Part shown: piece by piece, positions 1 through 5,115 of the stretch | How the letters are laid out: every line of letters begins with the position of its first letter | How positions within the stretch are numbered: position 1 is the first letter of the stretch | Source: Erythrobacter sp. | GTDB taxonomy: Bacteria; Pseudomonadota; Alphaproteobacteria; Sphingomonadales; Sphingomonadaceae | NCBI GenBank assembly: GCA_013214365.1 | Contig: JABSPI010000051.1 | Location: forward strand, 1,839-7,706 | Length of the DNA: 5,868 bases | Direction of reading: 5' to 3' | Translations under genes and position numbers: made by a program | The notes under the pieces: model-generated | The model's database searches: none | What the model saw: only the letters and a program-made list of their open reading frames with translations | What the model was told of the DNA's origin: nothing

Positions 1-2
1 AT

Positions 3-1118
3 CAGGCGCTGGCGCGCGCGATTGTGGGCGAGGCGCTGCGCTGGCTGATCGATCTCGATGCGCTGATCGACAGCGCGACCAAAAACCGATTGCCCGATGA
101 CGCCAAAGCGCGCAGCGTTTTGCGCCTGATGCTGGCTCAGGCCTTGCGCTTGGAGACCCCGCCCCATGCAGTGATCGCGACCGGCCTGCCGCTCTTGTCG
201 GGCGGACCACGGCGCCTGGCGCATGGCGTGTTCTCAACCCTGATGAAGCGCGAGGCCAAGCTGCCCGATGCGCCGAGCCTGCCAGAACGGTTTGCCGGGC
301 GGTTTGCGGAGCGATTTGCTGGCATGGCGAACGGTCTGGTCCAGCCGCCCGAGGTCGATCTGCATGTGAAAAAAGCAGGCGACACCGTGCGGTGGCAGGC
401 GAAATTGGGCGGGGTGAGCCTGGCGCCGGCTCACGTGCGCATCCCTCGAGGCACACCGATCGATAAGCTGGAGGGATACCAAGAGGGCGCATGGTGGGTG
501 CAGGATTTGGCCGCGCAATTGCCAACGCATCTGTTGGGCGCCGGCGATGGCCGCCACGCGCTCGACCTGTGCGCAGCGCCCGGCGGCAAGACGATGGCGC
601 TGGCGGCGGCCGGTTGGACAGTCACTGCGCTCGACATGTCCAAACGCCGGTTGGGCGTGCTCAAAGACAATCTTAAACGCACCGGCCTCAAAGCCTCGCC
701 CGTGCGCGCCGATGCGCTCAAATGGGAACCCAAACACCAGTTTGATGCAATCTTGCTCGACGCGCCGTGCACCGCCACAGGCACCTGCCGCCGCCATCCC
801 GATGTGCTCCATCGCATAGGTCCTCGCCAGATTGCGGAGATGGCCGAGATCCAGCGCGCTTTGGTCGCGCGGGCGGTCAATTGGCTCAAGCCGGGCGGCA
901 CTTTGATCTATGCGGTGTGCTCGCTCGAAGCGGAGGAGGGAGAGGAGCAGGCCGCGTGGATCGATGAGACTTTCGATCTTGCCCCTGCGCCCATCACAGA
1001 GGCGGATTTGCCCGCGGGTCTTGCGCCAAGCGCGCAAGGCTGGCTGCGCACCCATCCCGGCCTGCTGCGCGAAGAGGGCGGGCTTGATGGTTTCTTTGTG
1101 GCGCGTTGGACAAGGTGA
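3..1118 (+). CDS. rsmB: RsmB/Sun-family 16S rRNA (cytosine-5) methyltransferase, 5' partial
   Basis: SAM-dependent enzyme that methylates C5 of a cytosine in 16S rRNA (C967 in E. coli numbering) in the cytoplasm. The frame is open from base 3 to the left edge, with residues typical of the NusB-like N-terminal domain (ALARAIVGEALRWL), so the true start lies upstream; the GTG at 24 is internal. Numbering from that GTG: the rest of the NusB-like RNA-binding domain runs to about 80, a linker to about 110, then the class I methyltransferase domain. Motif I is DLCAAPGGK (181-189). Motif IV is DAPCTATGTC (246-255), with the Cys that assists product release at 249. Motif VI has the presumed nucleophile Cys299 (VCSLEAEEGE). 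The C-terminus ends with the usual DGFFVARW. Family membership is very secure; exact orthology to E. coli RsmB rather than another NOL1/NOP2/Sun member is slightly less so. The TGA sits inside the ribosome-binding site of the next gene. Confidence 0.93.
   Translation, partial: QALARAIVGEALRWLIDLDALIDSATKNRLPDDAKARSVLRLMLAQALRLETPPHAVIATGLPLLSGGPRRLAHGVFSTLMKREAKLPDAPSLPERFAGRFAERFAGMANGLVQPPEVDLHVKKAGDTVRWQAKLGGVSLAPAHVRIPRGTPIDKLEGYQEGAWWVQDLAAQLPTHLLGAGDGRHALDLCAAPGGKTMALAAAGWTVTALDMSKRRLGVLKDNLKRTGLKASPVRADALKWEPKHQFDAILLDAPCTATGTCRRHPDVLHRIGPRQIAEMAEIQRALVARAVNWLKPGGTLIYAVCSLEAEEGEEQAAWIDETFDLAPAPITEADLPAGLAPSAQGWLRTHPGLLREEGGLDGFFVARWTR
288..323 (+). repeat. Three tandem 12-bp repeats inside rsmB
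   Basis: Three in-frame 12-base units lie head to tail: cggtttgccggg (288-299), cggtttgcggag (300-311) and cgatttgctggc (312-323). They encode RFAG, RFAE and RFAG. The array falls in the linker between the NusB-like and methyltransferase domains, where length variation is likely tolerated. It looks like slippage-type expansion within the gene and not a mobile or regulatory repeat. Confidence 0.7.
1112..1117 (+). promoter_or_regulatory. Ribosome-binding site overlapping the rsmB stop
   Basis: AAGGTG followed by A merges with the rsmB TGA stop (1116-1118) and lies 10 bases before the ATG at 1128. This supports that start and suggests translational coupling between rsmB and the membrane protein gene. 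Confidence 0.55.
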
Positions 1119-1127
1119 AACGAGAAC

Positions 1128-1697
1128 ATGATGCCCAATACAGTTGATAGGATCCTGCTGCTTTTGGGGATATTCAGTTATTGGTGCGGTCAGACATGGA
1201 TCGTCAACACCGGGTCCATGACCAAAGACGAGATCGCGATCGATGCGATCCATTGGCTCATGCTGGTGGGCGCAGCTTTGATGATCCCCTATGCTGCGCG
1301 CCTACCGCGAACGGGCATCGCGATGCTGGCTGCACCGCTCTGGATTGTGGGGATTGTCCTTATTGTGGGAATGTGCGTGATCGATTTTGTGTTCTGGAGC
1401 CTGCCTGATCCTGAATTTTCGCGCGCCGTTGCGGACAAACTCATTGCCAGCGACCCTTTGTGGATGCCGTTCATCACCTATGCCGGCATGCCTTTCACAA
1501 TCGGCCTCACACTTGCAGGCCTAGCCTATGCACGCACAGAAAAAATGGGCGCGGGATTGGTGGCAATCGGAGGGATTGTTATCATGGCCTGGGGAATAGG
1601 CTCGAACCCCTATGGCTATGCTGTGCTCTGGGCGGGATATGCTTGGATTTTCTGGAACGAGGGCCGGGCCGCCAAAACCCTCACCACCGAAGATTGA
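1128..1697 (+). CDS. Multi-pass membrane protein of unknown function
   Basis: A 189-residue protein I do not recognise. It is strongly hydrophobic with five or six likely transmembrane helices, at about 8-24, 40-56, 64-90 (long, perhaps with a break), 112-135, 141-156 and 160-176. The C-terminal tail is short and polar (EGRAAKTLTTED). A loop at 91-111 is charged (PDPEFSRAVADKL). Aromatic residues cluster near helix ends (YWCGQTW, YAWIFW). No catalytic motif is visible. The start at 1128 is backed by AAGGTG at 1112; the next codon is also ATG (1131) and could be used instead. It follows rsmB by 9 bp and is probably in the same transcript, though a functional link is not implied. Its last 17 bases overlap the convergent gene on the - strand. 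The real-gene call rests on the upstream RBS, consistent hydrophobic pattern and length; function is unknown. Confidence 0.8.
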   Translation: MMPNTVDRILLLLGIFSYWCGQTWIVNTGSMTKDEIAIDAIHWLMLVGAALMIPYAARLPRTGIAMLAAPLWIVGIVLIVGMCVIDFVFWSLPDPEFSRAVADKLIASDPLWMPFITYAGMPFTIGLTLAGLAYARTEKMGAGLVAIGGIVIMAWGIGSNPYGYAVLWAGYAWIFWNEGRAAKTLTTED

Positions 1698-2511
1698 TCT
1701 GCGCGCAAGGTTTCTCCATCTGCGCGACCTCAAACGTGATGGCATTGTCGGCCTGATCCTCGATATGGAGCCGCACTGGCGCGCCCAATTCGACATAGCG
1801 GTTGAGGCTCATCGTCCCGCTGGTGTCGATATCGGTGCGGCGCTTGATCAGGAACAGGGCCTGACGCGCGAGCTCATGCAGATGGGTGGAGTTTACATGG
1901 TCGCCGGACCCGCCAATCATCGGATTGCCCGGCGGAAAACCGTTGGTGCCATCCACCAGCGCCTCGACATATCCGCACGCCGGTTCAAATGGCGCGACCA
2001 GAACGCGTTCGTCATTGGTGAGGGCGAGCGCGGCTTTATCGGCATAGGCGAAGCCGCCGGGCATGCCGGCCTTGCGCGCCTTTTGCTTGGCTCCTTCGCG
2101 CCATTGCTCAAAATTGCGATTGCGGAACACCACGCCCTTCCCACGAATCGTGACGATGACCGCGCCCCGTTGGTTCACAAGCTCGATGCTGTAGCCCAGT
2201 TGACCCGCATGCTCGCCCTCTAGCGTTGCGTTGCGATAGACGCCGCGCACTGCATGGCCGCCAACCCCATCGCCCAATTCCCAATCGGTCCAGGTGAGCG
2301 CGGTCCATTTGGTGGTCTCCATCCCCTGAAGCGCGATTGAGCCGCCAACCGCAGTCCAATAAGACTGCGTTTGCACAACGACGGGATGATGCGGCGCAAG
2401 CGCCAGCCATGGATTGACCGCAAGGTCGCGCGAACATTGAAAGACAACCGACCCATCCGCCATCACCTCATGGCTGTGGGCATAGGGGTTGGCTGTCATA
2501 TTCGGGGGCAT
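1681..2511 (-). CDS. Hypothetical protein, possible double-hotdog fold
   Basis: A 276-residue protein I cannot assign to a named family. It has no signal peptide or membrane segment, so it is probably cytoplasmic. Two halves are suggested. Residues 10-137 end in strand-like stretches (GYSIELVNQRGAVIVTIRG, 106-124) that resemble the closing strands of MaoC/FabZ-type hotdog domains. Residues 153-276 contain a possible helix region with histidines and an acid (HVNSTHLHELARQ, 205-217), then closing strands (PVRLHIEDQADNAITFEVAQ). The hotdog reading is inference by eye and could be wrong; an acyl-thioester hydratase or thioesterase role would follow only if the fold is confirmed. The ATG at 2511 is 15 bp after the msrA stop, with TAAAGG at the msrA stop codon as a distant RBS; a second ATG at 2499 would remove four residues. 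It is probably co-transcribed with msrA. Its 3' end overlaps the convergent membrane protein gene by 17 bp. Confidence 0.8.
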   Translation of the reverse strand: MPPNMTANPYAHSHEVMADGSVVFQCSRDLAVNPWLALAPHHPVVVQTQSYWTAVGGSIALQGMETTKWTALTWTDWELGDGVGGHAVRGVYRNATLEGEHAGQLGYSIELVNQRGAVIVTIRGKGVVFRNRNFEQWREGAKQKARKAGMPGGFAYADKAALALTNDERVLVAPFEPACGYVEALVDGTNGFPPGNPMIGGSGDHVNSTHLHELARQALFLIKRRTDIDTSGTMSLNRYVELGAPVRLHIEDQADNAITFEVAQMEKPCAQINLRW

Positions 2512-2526
2512 GGGCGCAAACGGCCT

Positions 2527-3072
2527 TTAGCTTTTCACATATTTCTGGAAACTTTTTCTCAGCTTCATGATTTTGGGCGGGATCACGGCCAGGCAATAGG
2601 GATTGCGCTGCCCCTCGCCATCCCAATATTCCTGATGGTAATCTTCGGCCGGATACCACGCGCTCGTTTGCGCATCGCCCTCGAGCCCTTCGATCGTGGT
2701 CACGGCGATTTTGCCATTATCCTCGTTCCAGCGCGCAATCGCGGCTTGCGCCTCGGCGCCTTGATCAGCCGAAAGCGGGAAGATCGCGCTGCGATATTGG
2801 GTGCCGATATCATTGCCCTGACGGTTCAATTGGGTTGGATCATGCGTGCCCAAGAACACATCGTAAATCTCGCCCAGCGTGATCACCGCCGGGTCATAGG
2901 TCACGCGGATCCCTTCGGCATGGCCGGTCTGGCCGGTGCACACCTGTTTGTAGGTCGGATCAGCGATCGTGCCGCCAATATAGCCGCTTTCGACCGCGCT
3001 CACGCCGATCACATCTTTGAAAACGGCCTCGGTGCACCAAAAGCACCCGCCTGCAATAATCGCCTGTTCCAT
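2527..3072 (-). CDS. msrA: Peptide methionine (S)-S-oxide reductase MsrA
   Basis: Reduces the S-epimer of methionine sulfoxide, free or in proteins, back to methionine, using thioredoxin as electron donor. The start was placed at 3072 because AAGGAGAG lies 10 bases upstream and the protein then opens MEQAIIAGGCFWC, as the family does. The result is 181 residues, a normal compact MsrA. Motifs: catalytic Cys10 in GGCFWCTEAVF; GHAEGIRVTYDP (50-61); QGNDIGTQYRS (85-95), which helps bind the sulfoxide; AEDYHQEYW (142-150); and Cys160 in NPYC, the likely resolving cysteine. Cys13 and Cys45 are further cysteines. There is no signal peptide, so it is cytoplasmic. It is the first gene of a probable two-gene unit with the downstream hypothetical and is divergent from the exported methyltransferase-like gene at 3209. 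The open frame extends upstream to 3219, but those residues look non-coding. Confidence 0.95.
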   Translation of the reverse strand: MEQAIIAGGCFWCTEAVFKDVIGVSAVESGYIGGTIADPTYKQVCTGQTGHAEGIRVTYDPAVITLGEIYDVFLGTHDPTQLNRQGNDIGTQYRSAIFPLSADQGAEAQAAIARWNEDNGKIAVTTIEGLEGDAQTSAWYPAEDYHQEYWDGEGQRNPYCLAVIPPKIMKLRKSFQKYVKS

Positions 3073-3082
3073 AGCCACTGCG

Positions 3083-3090
3083 CTCTCCTT
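3083..3090 (-). promoter_or_regulatory. msrA ribosome-binding site
   Basis: On the - strand this reads AAGGAGAG, a near-perfect Shine-Dalgarno sequence 10 bases before the ATG at 3072. It decides the msrA start over the upstream in-frame ATG at 3105, which is preceded by pyrimidine-rich sequence with no RBS. Confidence 0.75.
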
Positions 3091-3194
3091 TTCGATAAAC
3101 GACATAGGGAGGCCGACGGGTTTTGCCAGAGCCAATAAGTTTGCTTGTGTTTGGCGTGGCGGGGCGTCAGGAGAGGGGCTTGCAACTGGAAATG

Positions 3195-3200
3195 AGAGGA
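3195..3200 (+). promoter_or_regulatory. Ribosome-binding site of paralogue 1
   Basis: AGAGGA, eight bases before the ATG at 3209. It selects this start, which places the signal peptide exactly at the N-terminus, over far-upstream in-frame ATGs such as the one at 3017 that would run through the divergent promoter region and into msrA. Confidence 0.65.
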
Positions 3201-3208
3201 CCGATCCC

Positions 3209-4081
3209 ATGAAAGCCACTCTGTTTGCCCCGCTCGCTGCTCTTGCGGCTGGGGGTGCTGTGTTTACTTTGGCCGCGCCTGCTGCGGCGGATGATCATAT
3301 GGAAGCCACCGCCAGCGCGGGGCTCGACGATGTGCTTGCGCATGAACGCCGCGATGGCGACCGCGCGCGCGATGCCTATCGCCACCCGGCCCAAACGCTC
3401 GCCTTTTTCGGGATCGAGCCCGATATGACTGTGGCCGAATTTGGCCCGGGCGGCGGGTGGTACACCCGCATTTTGAGCCCGCTTCTGGCCGAACAGGGGC
3501 AATATATCGCCTTCAACCCCGACAGCGCGGCGGGCCCGTTCCGCGACCGTGCGCAAGAGGCGCGCGCCAAAGGCTGGACCGAACGGTTCAAACAATCCCT
3601 GGCCGAAACCAGCGGGGTCGAAGCCGACGCGGTGATCGCGTTTGAAACCGATGAAATGCCCGAAGAGGTGGCCGGCACGGTCGACCGCGTGGTGATTTTC
3701 CGTTCGATGCACGGCCTCAATATGCGCAACAATGCCGATGACGTGCTCAAAGCGGCACGCGCCATGCTCAAGGATGACGGCATGGTCGGCGTGGTCCAGC
3801 ACCGCGCACCGGCCGGGTCCAGCTACAATGATTACGGCGCACGCCAGCGCGGCTATATGCGCACCGAAGACGTGATCGCGATCTTTGCCGCCAACGGATT
3901 TGAACTGGCTGCGACCAGCGAGGTGAATGCCAACCCCAAAGATCCCGCCAATTGGGAAGGCGGGGTGTGGACCTTGCCGCCTTCGCTCGGCTTTGGGCGC
4001 CAGTCCGAAGAAGAAATGGCGCGCCACCGCGAAATCGGGGAAAGCGACCGGATGACCTTGCTGTTCCGCAAGGCCAATTGA
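3209..4081 (+). CDS. Exported class I methyltransferase-like protein (COG4798-like), paralogue 1
   Basis: A 290-residue predicted periplasmic protein. The ATG at 3209 has AGAGGA at 3195-3200, eight bases upstream. It opens with a textbook Sec signal peptide: MKATL, a hydrophobic core, and APAAA before DDH, with likely cleavage after Ala27. The mature part has a conserved helix with RRDGDRARDAYRHPAQTL (47-64), then a Rossmann core with motif I EFGPGGGWYTRIL (77-89). It continues with GTVDRVVIFRSMHGL (156-170), which fits motif IV with His168, and GMVGVVQHRA (191-200). The end has FELAATSEVNANP, GVWTLPP (252-258) and IGESDRMTLLF (276-286). The family is annotated as predicted methyltransferase; I know of no proven substrate. 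The residue after the second core strand (YIAFNPDS) is not the usual acid, so SAM binding is uncertain. It is followed by a paralogue starting about 55 bp downstream. Confidence 0.9.
   Translation: MKATLFAPLAALAAGGAVFTLAAPAAADDHMEATASAGLDDVLAHERRDGDRARDAYRHPAQTLAFFGIEPDMTVAEFGPGGGWYTRILSPLLAEQGQYIAFNPDSAAGPFRDRAQEARAKGWTERFKQSLAETSGVEADAVIAFETDEMPEEVAGTVDRVVIFRSMHGLNMRNNADDVLKAARAMLKDDGMVGVVQHRAPAGSSYNDYGARQRGYMRTEDVIAIFAANGFELAATSEVNANPKDPANWEGGVWTLPPSLGFGRQSEEEMARHREIGESDRMTLLFRKAN
3371..3401 (+). repeat. Near-identical segment shared by the tandem paralogues, copy 1
   Basis: Bases 3371-3401 match 4401-4431 at 30 of 31 positions by eye; the only difference is at 3391 (c) versus 4421 (g). 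It encodes the conserved DAYRHPAQTL block in both genes. Together with the wider protein similarity this shows a tandem gene duplication, with this stretch held nearly identical at DNA level. Confidence 0.8.
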
Positions 4082-4136
4082 GCGCGGCGCGGATGCGATA
4101 TTGGGCGCAAATTTGACCTTTGTACGGGCCATCTAT

Positions 4137-5099
4137 GTGCCGCGAGGCGCCGCCCTTTATCGCACCGCTCTGCGCGCAGGGCTTGCCGCGGGTGCTTTAG
4201 CGCTCGCCGCATGCGGGGCTGAGCCGGATGTGAGCGGATCGGGTGGCAGCGCGCCTGCGGCAACCGATCCCGCGCCCAAACCCGCGTCCGGTCCAGACCG
4301 TGCCTTAGACACGGCCCAGTCGGCGCACAGCATCGCAAGCAACCGTGATATTCTGGCCAATGTGCTGGCCGATCAACGCCGCGACAATGATCGCAAACGC
4401 GATGCCTATCGCCACCCGGCGCAAACGCTCGACTTCTTTCAGGTCACTGCCGATCAAAGCGTGATCGAATATGGACCGGGCACCGGCTGGTACACCCGCA
4501 TTCTGGCCCCCTATCTGGCGCGCAATGGGCGCTATATCGCGGTCAGTTTTGCGCCCGAACCCATCACCAGCCTCAATGCCGATTTCCAGCAGCGCCTGCG
4601 CGAGGCGGGCGAGGAATTTTCCGCCACCCATGCGCGCAAGCTGGAGCTCTCCGCGGCCAAAGTGCCGTTTTATTTCACCGATGCAATACCAGCCGAATTG
4701 GACGGCACAATCGACCGCGTGCTGATCGTGCGCATGCTCCACAATCTGGTGCGGTGGGACATCGCCGACAGCGAGCTGGCCGCTTTGCGCCGCACGCTCA
4801 AACCCGGCGGCATGGTGGGAGTGGTGCAACACCGCGCCAAACCCGATGCAGCCGATGAATTTGCCGACGGCAATGCCGGCTATCTCAAACAGGCCGATGT
4901 GGTCGCCCTGTTTGAGCGCAACGGATTTGAATTGACCGGGTTTTCGCAGGTTAACGCCAATCCGGCCGACACCGCCGATCACGAAGCGGGGGTGTGGACC
5001 TTGCCCCCGACCTATGCGCTGCGGGGCAAGGATCGCGAACGCTATGCCGCCATCGGCGAAAGCGATCGCATGACCCTCCTTTTCAGCAAGGCCGAGTGA
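4137..5099 (+). CDS. Methyltransferase-like lipoprotein (COG4798-like), paralogue 2
   Basis: A 320-residue paralogue of the preceding gene, with a lipoprotein signal peptide in place of a plain Sec signal. From the GTG at 4137 the protein opens MPRGAALYRT, then a hydrophobic stretch ending LALAAC, so the lipobox Cys is residue 26; a low-complexity Gly/Ser/Ala/Pro linker (27-60) would tether the domain to a membrane. Shared blocks are RRDNDRKRDAYRHPAQTL (81-98), EYGPGTGWYTRIL (111-123), GTIDRVLIVRMLHNL (190-204), GMVGVVQHRA (225-234), VNANP, GVWTLPP (285-291) and IGESDRMTLLF (307-316). The start is uncertain: in-frame TTG codons at 4101 and 4113 would lengthen the N-region by 12 or 8 residues. 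GTG is chosen for its normal lipoprotein signal length, although only a weak GGG lies upstream. It is probably transcribed with paralogue 1 and with the aguB-like gene 16 bp downstream. Enzymatic activity is unproven, and the residues after the second core strand (YIAVSFAP) lack an acid. Confidence 0.88.
   Translation: MPRGAALYRTALRAGLAAGALALAACGAEPDVSGSGGSAPAATDPAPKPASGPDRALDTAQSAHSIASNRDILANVLADQRRDNDRKRDAYRHPAQTLDFFQVTADQSVIEYGPGTGWYTRILAPYLARNGRYIAVSFAPEPITSLNADFQQRLREAGEEFSATHARKLELSAAKVPFYFTDAIPAELDGTIDRVLIVRMLHNLVRWDIADSELAALRRTLKPGGMVGVVQHRAKPDAADEFADGNAGYLKQADVVALFERNGFELTGFSQVNANPADTADHEAGVWTLPPTYALRGKDRERYAAIGESDRMTLLFSKAE
4401..4431 (+). repeat. Near-identical segment shared by the tandem paralogues, copy 2
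   Basis: Partner of 3371-3401, 1030 bp downstream, in the same orientation and the same reading phase, in the second methyltransferase-like gene. Synonymous sites match here as well, unlike most of the rest of the pair. Confidence 0.8.
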
Positions 5100-5106
5100 A
5101 GCTATC

Positions 5107-5110
5107 GAGG
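5107..5110 (+). promoter_or_regulatory. Ribosome-binding site of the aguB-like gene
   Basis: GAGG five bases before the ATG at 5116 and eight bases after the TGA of the preceding gene. It supports this start and suggests the gene is read from the same transcript as the methyltransferase-like pair. Confidence 0.5.
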
Positions 5111-5115
5111 CAGGC

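Larger units (their letters stand above)
3073..3208. promoter_or_regulatory. Divergent intergenic region between msrA and the exported methyltransferase-like gene
   Basis: This 136 bp gap must hold promoters for both directions, since the flanking genes point away from each other. I could not find a convincing -35/-10 pair on either strand. The most AT-rich part, the likeliest place for promoter or operator elements, is about 3120-3152. It contains a short inverted repeat, GCCAA (3131-3135) and TTGGC (3151-3155), centred near 3143; with 5-base arms this could be chance. The assignment as regulatory rests on gene layout and not on a recognised box. Confidence 0.45.

Noticed and set aside
234..1253. 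Long open frame on the - strand opposite rsmB
   Set aside because: It is the complement of a securely identified methyltransferase gene, its translation is rich in Arg, His and Gln with no domain, and it has no RBS. High GC content creates such frames.
1612..2223. + strand open frame opposite the hypothetical - strand gene
   Set aside because: I weighed this because the - strand gene is unassigned. The - strand frame is longer, sits properly behind msrA, and its translation has regular strand-like patterns, whereas this one starts inside the membrane protein gene without an RBS.
3098..3125. Possible general-stress (EcfG-type) promoter for msrA
   Set aside because: The - strand has CGTT near 3098-3101, but no GGAAC-like -35 box at the needed distance, so the match is not convincing.
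2371..3138. + strand open frame across msrA
   Set aside because: Runs antisense through a complete MsrA with all family motifs and a strong RBS; not a plausible second gene.
3073..3219. N-terminal extension of MsrA to an upstream ATG
   Set aside because: The extra 49 residues would cross the start of the divergent gene, have no family similarity and no RBS; AAGGAGAG before 3072 fixes the shorter start.
3167..4132. Long - strand open frame opposite methyltransferase-like paralogue 1
   Set aside because: Antisense shadow of a gene with a clear signal peptide and motifs; its translation is low-complexity and lacks family features.
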